A stretch of 34,440 nt of DNA from a virus: positions 1-34,440 of IMG/VR virus record IMGVR_UViG_3300023184_000327. One strand, written 5' to 3'. A model generated the notes under the pieces. That model had not been told where the DNA came from. It was given only the letters and a program-made list of their open reading frames with translations, and ran no database searches. Shown one piece after another: positions 15,222-23,600 of this stretch; position 1 is the first letter of the stretch; every line of letters begins with the position of its first letter. The translations under genes were made by a program, and so were the position numbers.

Positions 15222-16472
15222 TTATAAATTTCCTTCAATTTTATCACACCAATCTTTAGATACAGAATGTGGCCAAACTACCCATTTAACTGGTTTGGAT
15301 GCTATTGAAAATTCTCGCCATACTTTTAAATAACCATCAGGATCATTTTTCATTCTATTAATTTCATCTATATTAGCATCTTGTCTAAAAATTGTTTCAC
15401 TTTTGTCATTTTCAAAAGCAACAACCCAAAAATCATAATCATCTAACGGTACTTGGTGGGGGTAAATATCTATGCAATGTTTGAATATAGTTAGAAAAGA
15501 AGTATCATATTCTAAAGGGGCCGTTATTACTGGGTTAGGGGCAAATTTATTATCTTTAGTGTATTGCTGGATAGCTCTATCTCTAAAACGCAAACCAGAA
15601 TATGCTTCATATTGGTGTAGAGAACGTTCAGTTCCAAAATCATGTGGGCCAAATTCTATATCACATCTACATTCTGCATCAATACCAAATAATGCTCTAT
15701 TTCGTTTATGAGCATGACTATTTTTTTCTCCCCACTTTTTATCATCATCCCAATGCTTAGTTCTACCTTTACGAGTATACTCATGCCAAGCAATTACTTT
15801 ATGAGGATGAAATAAATCATAACCCCAAGTATAAGAACGAACGGCTAATGAAATTTCTTCACCATGAAAATATAATTCTGGGTCGTATGGTACTTCAATA
15901 CACCATTGTCCTAATGTAAAAATAAAATGTGCAGATAGAAATCTTGATGGGATTGGAGATTTTAATTTTTTCCAATTCGGGATAGCAGCGGGTAGAAAAA
16001 ATACAGCTCCTTCAGGAATAAATCTATCAAAAGTCATCCACCAAGGTTCTTGATTGCGACCTTCTGGATCATTTTCTGGGTCAAATGAAGGTATATATGC
16101 TGTAAGTAAAGGTTTTTTATAACCCTTTTTTTGCAACTGCTTAATCATTTTGATACATTCAGTATCCCATCCTTTAATAAAACGGTGATGCGAATCTAAC
16201 TGTAGGTAATATTCTTCACCACCATAATGTTGATGGATTTGATTTCGTGCCCAACATGCACCTTTAGAATCTTCATAATCAATATTAATAATTCTAAAGC
16301 GGGTATCATTTCTAAACTCGCTTAAATCATCCCAAGTATCTTTCTCAGCATGTTGCCATGCTATACCAAAAACTAAATTTTCAGGATAGTCTGCATTTTT
16401 AATACAATCATGTAGCGTGGGTAATAACTGTGGGTCTCTATAGGATGCTATAGAAATGTAAATTTTACTCAT
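15222..16472 (-). CDS. GlcNAc-transferase-like glycosyltransferase (Skp1 Gnt1-like family)
   Basis: A 416-residue protein. Its N-terminal 250 residues match the pattern of the GlcNAc-transferase family typified by the Dictyostelium Skp1 hydroxyproline GlcNAc-transferase: YISIASYRDPQLLPTLHDCI at the start, FGIAWQHAEKD, then YYLQLDSHHRFIKGWD (DSH at 93-95 in place of DxD), GEEISLAVRSYTWGYDLF at 204-221 and WHEYTRKGRTKHW at 229-241. Members transfer sugars to protein hydroxyl groups in the cytoplasm. The C-terminal part (about 330-416) contains FWVVAFENDKSETIFRQD and is an additional domain that I do not recognise. As the first gene of the island after the Thr/Pro fibre it is the best candidate for the priming transferase. 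The acceptor is inferred. Confidence 0.75.
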   Translation of the reverse strand: MSKIYISIASYRDPQLLPTLHDCIKNADYPENLVFGIAWQHAEKDTWDDLSEFRNDTRFRIINIDYEDSKGACWARNQIHQHYGGEEYYLQLDSHHRFIKGWDTECIKMIKQLQKKGYKKPLLTAYIPSFDPENDPEGRNQEPWWMTFDRFIPEGAVFFLPAAIPNWKKLKSPIPSRFLSAHFIFTLGQWCIEVPYDPELYFHGEEISLAVRSYTWGYDLFHPHKVIAWHEYTRKGRTKHWDDDKKWGEKNSHAHKRNRALFGIDAECRCDIEFGPHDFGTERSLHQYEAYSGLRFRDRAIQQYTKDNKFAPNPVITAPLEYDTSFLTIFKHCIDIYPHQVPLDDYDFWVVAFENDKSETIFRQDANIDEINRMKNDPDGYLKVWREFSIASKPVKWVVWPHSVSKDWCDKIEGNL

Positions 16473-16503
16473 AACTTAAATATAACTAATTTTTATTTAA
16501 TAT

Positions 16504-16527
16504 CCAAACATTATTTTTGTTGTTTGG
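16504..16527 (-). other. Possible hairpin in the gap before the glycan island
   Basis: A 7-bp perfect inverted repeat (CCAAACA / TGTTTGG) with a 10-base loop lies in the 70-base gap between the small gene at 16543 and the glycosyltransferase start at 16472. On the coding strand it is followed by an A/T-rich stretch but not by a clean T run, so it is at best a weak terminator or processing site. Confidence 0.35.
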
Positions 16528-16542
16528 GGTTTCATCAATGAA

Positions 16543-16773
16543 CTATAAACTATTTATTACATCATTTTGAACAACTAAATAAGATGTTTCATCGGAATTT
16601 AACCATTTTGTAGAAATAGTTGATTCTTCTAAAAATTGATTATAATTTGATTCACTTATTAAAATGTCTATATTTTTAACATTACTAAATGATGAACACA
16701 AAACGACTTGTTTTCTATCATTATCTAACATCATATAAACATCTCCTACGGTACTTTTAAAATATGTTTTCAT
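16543..16773 (-). CDS. Small protein between fibre gene and glycan island, unknown function
   Basis: A 76-residue protein, MKTYFKSTVGDVYMMLDNDR at the start, with alternating beta-type hydrophobics and no signal peptide, transmembrane helix or recognised motif. It is preceded by a 20-base leader and followed by a 70-base gap with a possible hairpin, which makes it the last gene of the fibre block or the first of the glycan block. A chaperone or fibre-accessory role is conceivable from position alone. Confidence 0.5.
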   Translation of the reverse strand: MKTYFKSTVGDVYMMLDNDRKQVVLCSSFSNVKNIDILISESNYNQFLEESTISTKWLNSDETSYLVVQNDVINSL

Positions 16774-16793
16774 ATATTATTTTTGTTTTTATT

Positions 16794-18914
16794 TTATGGA
16801 CATCCACCTAATCCATTACTTACTATTGCTATTATTGAACCATCTCCTCCAAGATAAGTAGCAGGTAATGTTGCTCCACTATCAAATATCGCACATCCAA
16901 TAGAACTATTTAATAATGTAGCACCTTCGTAGATATATAATTCTGATTGAGAATAATTTCCACTAGCCCCTATTAAATCAGCTGTAATGTAATCTCCTGG
17001 TTGAATTGTAAAGTTTCCGCTTGAATAAGTTCCTGAAGCTTGGTATACTACTTGAACTGAGTTTACTGAGATTGATAATATTCCTGACCCTCCACCAGTC
17101 TTACTTAAACTCCATGATATATTATAACCTGTTGGTGGAGGTGTTGAAGTTACTGCTGGGGTGCTTGTTACTGCTGGAGTGGATGTTACTGCTGGGGTTG
17201 GAGTTACTGCTGGGGTGCTTGTTACTGCTGGAGTACCGGTAACTGCTGGAGTACTTGTAACAGCTGGGGTTGGAGTTACAGGAGGTGTTGGTGTATGTGT
17301 TACTTCTGGAGTAGTTGTTACTGCTGGAGTTGGAGTTACTGCTGCAGTATGTGTTACTTCAGGAGTGGATGTTACTGGTGGTGTTGGAGTATGTGTTACT
17401 TCAGGGGTGGATGTTACTGGAGGTGTTGGAGTATGTGTTACCTCTGGAGTAGTTGTTACTGCTGGAGTTGGAGTTACTGCTGCAGTATGTGTTACTTCAG
17501 GGGTGGATGTTACTGGAGGTGTTGGAGTAGAAGTTACTGCTGGAGTGGTTGTTACTGCTGGAGTAGGTGTTATTGGTGGTGTTTTAGTAGGAGTAACAGT
17601 CATTGTTGGGGTTACAGTTTTAGTTGGAGTAGAAGTAACTGTATTAGTTGGAGTAACTGTGGCTGTATTAGTTGGAGTAACAGTCATTGTTGGAGTGACT
17701 GTATTAGTTGGAGTGACAGTCATTGTTGGAGTTACAGTCATTGTTGGAGTGACAGTAACAGTATTAGTTGGAGTGACAGTCATTGTTGGAGTTACAGTCA
17801 TTGTTGGAGTGACAGTAACAGTATTAGTTGGAGTGACAGTCATTGTTGGAGTTACAGTCATTGTTGGAGTGACAGTCATTGTTGGAGTGACTGTTGGAGA
17901 TGATGTTACTGTAACTGTTGGGGTCATTGTTGGTGTTGGAGGTATAAACACCACTTCATAACTAAAATCACAATCACCAGGTAAAACATTAAATCTTATT
18001 AAAGCTTTATTACTTGTAAGTTTTCCAAAACTACCAGTAGAATTAACTGTATAATAAGCATCATAAGTTCCTTCAGTAAAAAACTTATAGTTTCCTACAT
18101 TTACAGTTCCTTCAGTTATTGTAGAATAAGAACTAGAATAAAAATTAGCATACATTCTAGGTTGATTGTTACTAATAATTTCTATAAGAGATAATTGATC
18201 TGTGCTTCCCGATAATGAAGCAGATAATATTAAAGTACCAGATCTAGCTATGTCATTCTTTAATACACTATTACCTACTTTGGAATAATCACTTGCTTTA
18301 ACTGTAGTAATATTCGCTACCGCTAATGGTGGTAAAGGGAACATATTTTGATAACTCTGATTAGTTATAATTGCTAAACCTTGTGGGTAAAATATATTTC
18401 CAATATGGATACTTCCAGTATCAAATAAGTTTCCATTTCCATCATCTGTTATAAAATAAGCAGAAGATGATAATTTAAAATTATAAGGTAATAATTTATT
18501 ACCATATACATCTTGATTAACAGCTAATACACGAATACCAGCATTAGCACCTGTAGGAAAATTCTTAATTAAATTAGGATTTTCATCATAAATAAAATAT
18601 GATGAAGTTGCGTATTGTTGAGATGCTGATTCATATAAAAATGAATTAGCTAAAGAAGAAGTATTTAAAAATGAACCACTAAATGAATGGTAGAATAAAT
18701 GATCAATTTGATCATAAATTAAACGCTCATATTGACCCTCAGTCATAGGATCCATTGTGTGATCAAAAGTACCAGAAACATTAGTACCTTTATAAATTGT
18801 TACATAACTATCATTATTGGGGTATCCTAAAGGATAAGTTAGATTCCACTGCTTATTTGCGGCATAGGAAACATGCGTAACGTCTGATTTGCTTAGTTGT
18901 TTGAATGATGACAT
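16794..18914 (-). CDS. Tail fibre/adhesin with long Pro/Thr mucin-like repeat
   Basis: A 706-residue protein in three parts. Residues 1-325 form a virion-attachment region ([20 protein letters not shown]) with beta strands. Residues 326-594 are an uninterrupted Thr/Pro/Val repeat with two flavours, TPTMTV / TPTNTV proximally and TPAVTS / TPEVTH distally. The last 110 residues form a compact beta domain with a Gly-rich core ([19 protein letters not shown]) and Cys residues near the end, possibly the receptor-binding tip. The repeat would give an extended stalk offering well over a hundred Thr residues for O-linked sugars. It lies directly upstream of the glycosyltransferase and carbamoyltransferase genes, which suggests it is their substrate. 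Confidence 0.72.
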   Translation of the reverse strand: MSSFKQLSKSDVTHVSYAANKQWNLTYPLGYPNNDSYVTIYKGTNVSGTFDHTMDPMTEGQYERLIYDQIDHLFYHSFSGSFLNTSSLANSFLYESASQQYATSSYFIYDENPNLIKNFPTGANAGIRVLAVNQDVYGNKLLPYNFKLSSSAYFITDDGNGNLFDTGSIHIGNIFYPQGLAIITNQSYQNMFPLPPLAVANITTVKASDYSKVGNSVLKNDIARSGTLILSASLSGSTDQLSLIEIISNNQPRMYANFYSSSYSTITEGTVNVGNYKFFTEGTYDAYYTVNSTGSFGKLTSNKALIRFNVLPGDCDFSYEVVFIPPTPTMTPTVTVTSSPTVTPTMTVTPTMTVTPTMTVTPTNTVTVTPTMTVTPTMTVTPTNTVTVTPTMTVTPTMTVTPTNTVTPTMTVTPTNTATVTPTNTVTSTPTKTVTPTMTVTPTKTPPITPTPAVTTTPAVTSTPTPPVTSTPEVTHTAAVTPTPAVTTTPEVTHTPTPPVTSTPEVTHTPTPPVTSTPEVTHTAAVTPTPAVTTTPEVTHTPTPPVTPTPAVTSTPAVTGTPAVTSTPAVTPTPAVTSTPAVTSTPAVTSTPPPTGYNISWSLSKTGGGSGILSISVNSVQVVYQASGTYSSGNFTIQPGDYITADLIGASGNYSQSELYIYEGATLLNSSIGCAIFDSGATLPATYLGGDGSIIAIVSNGLGGCP
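17311..17535 (-). repeat. 138-bp higher-order repeat, near-identical copies
   Basis: The segment beginning at 17311 (GTAGTTGTTACTGCTGGAG) recurs starting at 17449 with only a few substitutions over roughly 80 bases. The period is 138 bases, or 46 codons, and encodes the TPEVTH / TPAVTP pattern. It is a second, older level of duplication in the distal half of the stalk. Confidence 0.75.
17701..17876 (-). repeat. Exact 60-bp tandem repeat, about 2.9 copies
   Basis: Bases 17701-17760 and 17761-17820 are identical, and 17821-17876 repeats the first 56 bases again before diverging. The unit encodes 20 residues, so it is in frame. Perfect identity at synonymous positions indicates a recent expansion, in contrast to the degenerate repeats on either side. 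Confidence 0.93.
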
Positions 18915-18921
18915 ACATAAA

Positions 18922-19896
18922 TTAATAATCTAACTTAACTCGAATTAATGCTTCTTTTGTGAAGTCTTTTACTAATGGTTTGCTTAATTTAGCTACAGCT
19001 AACAATTCATTATTATCGTTGTACATACCTACTGTTGTAATGTATGTTTGAGGATTATTAATTAAAGTAGTATAATTTAAATTACCATTTGTATCTATGA
19101 TAGATGGATTAGAGGTATAATTATACTCACTATTTTTAATACGTGTGAAGAAATAACGTGCAGAAATAGTTTCAGATGATTGTAATTGAAAATTACTACC
19201 TGATGTTATAGCATTATATAATTTTAAATGGTTGTATGCTATTGTGCTTCCTCCAGTATAACTAATACCAGGAGTATTACTACCAGTTAATGCATTTGCA
19301 TTTAATACAATAATATCTAAATCTGGGAAGAATAAACCATAATATGTTGATAAAGATCCAGAACCATTACTTCCACTTATAATATTATAATATCTATTTT
19401 CACCAACAAAACGAGTTAAATTTGTAGTACCACTATCATCTGTAAATTGTCTAGACCCACTGGTGCCGGCTAAAGTTAAATTTAAAGAACCAGGTAACAA
19501 AGCTTCTTTATAACAATTTCTAGAAATATTAATTACATAAATAGAATCTGAAATAGAAGTACCACCATCAAAACTAAAGTTTGTAGTTTCAGTTCCATAA
19601 ACTAAATTTCTATATTGGCCATAAACGATACGTGATGGACTATATCCAATAGTTGAAGTAGATGTATTAATAGGGGCTGAACCAGATCCGTTTACATTAC
19701 CAAACTGGATACTAAATTGGATTGATGATGAGTTTGAAGTTAATGGAGGAGCGTTATATACATCTAAATAATACTCTGTGTATGTACTAGCTGTATAAAA
19801 TGAGTTTAAAATTAAATTATCTCCACTCCATAATCCGCGTACTACGGTTTCGGAGCTAACTACTGAATCTTCTGTATTGTATCTTGTAAATGACAT
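18922..19896 (-). CDS. Tail protein with C-terminal [12 protein letters not shown] domain (copy 1)
   Basis: A 324-residue beta-rich protein. The opening [20 protein letters not shown], followed by [15 protein letters not shown], leads into Ser/Gly/Asn-rich strands, and the last 80 residues hold a compact domain: [13 protein letters not shown], then [19 protein letters not shown] and ending RVKLDY. The same domain makes up most of the 105-residue protein at 7619-7936. The two copies flank the fibre/glycan island. The domain probably docks the protein onto the baseplate or the fibre; that is inference. The following Pro/Thr fibre gene starts eight bases after this stop. Confidence 0.6.
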   Translation of the reverse strand: MSFTRYNTEDSVVSSETVVRGLWSGDNLILNSFYTASTYTEYYLDVYNAPPLTSNSSSIQFSIQFGNVNGSGSAPINTSTSTIGYSPSRIVYGQYRNLVYGTETTNFSFDGGTSISDSIYVINISRNCYKEALLPGSLNLTLAGTSGSRQFTDDSGTTNLTRFVGENRYYNIISGSNGSGSLSTYYGLFFPDLDIIVLNANALTGSNTPGISYTGGSTIAYNHLKLYNAITSGSNFQLQSSETISARYFFTRIKNSEYNYTSNPSIIDTNGNLNYTTLINNPQTYITTVGMYNDNNELLAVAKLSKPLVKDFTKEALIRVKLDY

Positions 19897-19909
19897 TGTT
19901 TATATTATT

Positions 19910-20572
19910 TTAAACTGTGGCTACTTTTTGTATGTTTAAAGGTATAGTAACTCTAGCTCCACTATCTCTACCAATAACGGTAAGTGTAGTTGTTAGAGTA
20001 GTCAAACTTGTTCCAAATAAAGTGTTAATTGTTGTACCTGTGATTGTAAATGAAGTACCCACTTGACTTGTTGAAAGTACAGTACCTGAAGTTGTATTTA
20101 ATCCTGTTGCTGGTGTTGTAGTTGTAATACCTGTACCTGCAAATGAAGATAATAATCTTGAATCAGAAATAGTTACAATATATCCGTTTGCTTCAAATGT
20201 ACTTGTAGCACCTAAATAGTTAAGTGTTTGTGGAGTAATTGTTAATGAAGCACCTTGGCGTAATGAAATACTGTTATATCCAACATTAACAACGGGTAGA
20301 CGTGATGTGCCACGAGGTAATGTTACTAATTTATAACGCATAATTTGTGAATCATTAGGAAATGCCTCAATTACGGGCATTGCTTCAATAGCCTCGCCAT
20401 AATATGCAGAACCAGATGGATGATAAGGATTATACAAAGTATAATCAATTTCATCATCCGCTAATGAAAATTGCGTAATTTGAAATGAACCATCGTTACG
20501 AGCCAATAATTGGCGGCCCTTAGTGGTTAGTATTGCATCTACAGTTACGTATGTAGGATTTAAAATTGCCAT
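19910..20572 (-). CDS. Tail structural protein, Thr-rich
   Basis: A 220-residue protein. The N-terminal part MAILNPTYVTVDAILTTKGR and LLARNDGSFQITQFSLADDE is a recognisable opening of phage tail/fibre attachment proteins. The C-terminal half is Thr/Ser/Gly-rich beta structure (STSQVGTSFTITGTTINTLF). No catalytic motif is present. A TATTTATA element on the coding strand ends 21 bases upstream of the ATG, so this gene may start a separate late transcript covering the fibre genes. Function is inferred only from neighbours. Confidence 0.55.
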   Translation of the reverse strand: MAILNPTYVTVDAILTTKGRQLLARNDGSFQITQFSLADDEIDYTLYNPYHPSGSAYYGEAIEAMPVIEAFPNDSQIMRYKLVTLPRGTSRLPVVNVGYNSISLRQGASLTITPQTLNYLGATSTFEANGYIVTISDSRLLSSFAGTGITTTTPATGLNTTSGTVLSTSQVGTSFTITGTTINTLFGTSLTTLTTTLTVIGRDSGARVTIPLNIQKVATV

Positions 20573-20593
20573 AGTTCTTTATGTTGTATATAT

Positions 20594-20601
20594 TATAAAT
20601 A
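20594..20601 (-). promoter_or_regulatory. TATTTATA leader element of the 220-residue tail gene
   Basis: Coding-strand TATTTATA ending 21 bases before the ATG at 20572, in one of the few gaps within the tail module. Confidence 0.4.
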
Positions 20602-20618
20602 TATTAAGTTATTAATTT

Positions 20619-23600
20619 TTAAACGGTGTTTATTGTTAATCCTTGATTAGTTGTTAATATTTTTTGTTTTACTTGTTTAGTAATAGTATCAATATTTTTT
20701 AGTACATCTGGTGATAAATTATCAGGAATTAAAAATCCGTATGAGGTTTGACCATCTAATTTATCAAAATATAAATTAATATTAGTTTCATCTGGTAATT
20801 TTGATAAAAATAATAATTTACTAATAGTACTATTACTATAAGAACCATTTATAGCTAAATTACTTACTAAATTAGGCGACACTTTTAATTCTAATATTGA
20901 AGAATTTAATTGAGCCGATACTATATTTAATTCTTGTACTTGAGCATTATTATTATAATAAATTAAAATCACATCTCCAACCTTAGGTGAAAACGTATTA
21001 TTTATATTTCCATAAGCTGTATGTAAACTAACAGAACTTGTTGCAGGTAAATATAAATAATCTTTAAATCCAGATAGACTTTTATTAAGATATAATGTAT
21101 CAATACCGTTGGATTGCGATACAAATTGTCCTAAAGAAGAGGTAGCAAATGGATTAATACCTATTGTTGATACACCTATTGAATTTCTTAAACCTGTATA
21201 TACTGTTCTATCACCTGTACTTAATAAAGAAGCGGTATAATTGTTTGATGATGTTACTTGTTGTAATTTAAAATATACTTGATCTCCTGGGGTATAGTCT
21301 TTAAAGGAACTTGTTGTATTAAAAGTAAATGTAGTTGCTAAGTTACCTGCTGAGGAAGTAAATGGTAAAGTTTGTGATGACAATGTTGTACTTCCTGATA
21401 CTATGCTAAATGTATATGATGCACTTTGAGGATAAGAACCAAATTGAAAATTAATACCAAAATTGGCTATAAAAGCCATATTTGTATTTTGAGGAACACT
21501 ATATGAAGGAAAATTATTGTTACTACCTTGGCTATAATATCCTCTACCATCAAAAGTACCATCAGGAACATTAAACACATTGTATATAAACCCATTAGAT
21601 GCTGTATATCTATTATTTGCTGGAGTAGAGCCTGTTACAAATCTTCCATCATTATCTGAGTGGAATAATATTGAGGTTCCTTTACCAACATATTGAAAAT
21701 ACAATTTTGAATCAGACCCGGTATAATACAATATTGGATAATAAGAATATCCACTATCAAAAATAGGTTTTGGACCATCTGTATTTTTTTGGTCGCTATA
21801 TTGTTGATTATCAAATAGAGCAACAGTTGAAGTTGATCCTAATTTAAAAGTATTTTGAATTTCAATCCAATGACTATCTAAGCTTGAAGTGGGGGTTTGG
21901 CTTAATTCAGTTAAACTACCACTTTCATCTACTAAATATTTTAATGCTGTTGGGTTACGATTATCAAAAAATGAACTACTTACTACTTGAGTAAATAAAC
22001 CAAATTTTCTAACATACTTATCAATTGCTGCTGATTTACCATATGATTTATCCCCATCAGTATAAGTATTATAAGTAGCACTGTAGGTTCTGGATCCACT
22101 ATAACGTGATCTAATATAAGAAGTTAATGTTAGATATGAATCTTGTAGTGATGCTGTTACCAATAAAGTATATGAACCACTACCTAAAAGTCCATTACTA
22201 CCTGATATTTCTAGTTTTTTTCTTGATTTTGTATCTAAACTTTTAGAAACATTGTTTTGTAAAACATTAAAATCAGAATGTAAAAAATCTTGATAGTCTA
22301 CTTTTTTTGTAGGGATGCTTGTTACAAAATATAATCCTAAAGAAGAAGCACTAGCCGAAATATATTGTAAAGAAGAACTATAAGGAGCTATAGATTTACT
22401 AACATTAAATATAACAGAAGCTGTTATCAAAGAATTAGTAAATGTTGAACCTGTAGGAGTATAAATTAATGTAGGAGTATTTGAAGAAGTATAATTAGGA
22501 GTTATTTGAAATTTTATTCCATTTATTTTAAAAGAGCTTGATGCATCATTTATACTAGCACTTGTTATAAATAAGGTATTAATTTTAGGAGTTGGAAAAG
22601 GATTAGAAGAAGATACATTAAATACTGAGGAGGTATAGATAAGACCTTGTGTCCATGGGTTATAATTGTTTGGTAAAAAATAGCTATTATATATACCAAT
22701 TTGACTACCGCTTAGTTGACCTGTAAAATATGCTGCTCTACTACCCGATATACTACTGTAATAATCATCATATATGGGGGTAAATGTAGGAGCATTTAGA
22801 TTGCCCTCTTTTTCTAATTCATTAGTTGTGTTATTGGGGCGAGCATAAGACCATTTATTTCTTTCTAAAGCAGGAGAATTAATAGTAATACCTGTTGTAA
22901 GACTAGTTCTTGCAGGAACATAATCTTCTAACATTTTAAACATTGAATTATCAAAGAATTGAACTAAACGAATAAATCCATTATAATCCATTAATGAACC
23001 TGTAAAACCAGGGAATGATCCTGTTCCTCTAAAATATATATTTCTTTGAGTGATTAAATCATTATATGAACCACTATATAATTGTCTAGGATCTCCAATA
23101 TAATCATCAATAACCCAACTTGAATTATTAGAAGCAATAGATTTAGATACATAAGTATCTATTTGTGATTGTGGAGAAAATGATATATCAACATAATTTT
23201 CATCTACTGTTCTAAAATTAGATGAAGCGGTTGAATATTGTGTTATAGTAGAATAAGGGGATAATACATTTCCAAAAGTACCAGATACGCTTGCTGTTAT
23301 ATTACTTACAATTCTAACTTTATCGTTATTATAGCCTGCTAGCATTCCTACTTTAGAAGATCCTCCAAATTCTTTTACATTTAAAATACTACTTGTAATA
23401 ATACTTCCTGTAGGAGTATAATAAGTAGATCCTGAAATTGTGTAGTAATCTTGGTTGGATATACCGAATGTAGAAAGTAATGTTCTTAAACCAGCAACAG
23501 TACCTTTACGTTGTAATAATAGAGGTAAATTATGATAAATACGTTTATATGATTCTGCTAATAAATCTTTTTTAGGAACATTATTTAAATAAGAACTTGT

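Larger units (their letters stand above)
17131..17939 (-). repeat. Pro/Thr-coding low-complexity repeat region of the fibre gene
   Basis: About 810 bases of imperfect in-frame tandem repeats encoding TPxxT units. On the plus strand they appear as GTTGGAGT-GACAGTCATT and GTTACTGCTGGAGT variants. Because units are multiples of three bases, gain or loss by recombination or slippage would change stalk length without breaking the frame. The plus strand of this block also stays open for 266 codons as a shadow of the repeat. Confidence 0.9.

Noticed and set aside
8767-16472. Glycosyltransferases as T4-style DNA glucosylation genes
   Set aside because: The proteins do not resemble T4 alpha- or beta-glucosyltransferases by eye and no hydroxymethylase or base-modifying enzyme is present in the window; fibre modification fits the context better, though DNA remains a testable alternative.
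16504-16527. Strong rho-independent terminator
   Set aside because: The stem is only 7 bp and A/T-rich inside, with a 10-base loop and no clean T run after it; kept only as a possible hairpin.
17131-17939. CRISPR-like or origin-like repeat array
   Set aside because: There are no unique spacers of constant length; units are coding, in frame and degenerate, so it is a protein-coding stalk repeat.
17161-17961. Plus-strand open frame of 266 codons rich in Val, Thr and Gly
   Set aside because: It is the antisense shadow of the in-frame Pro/Thr repeat in the fibre gene; repeats of three-base multiples keep several frames open. It has no plausible leader and the sense-strand gene is continuous.
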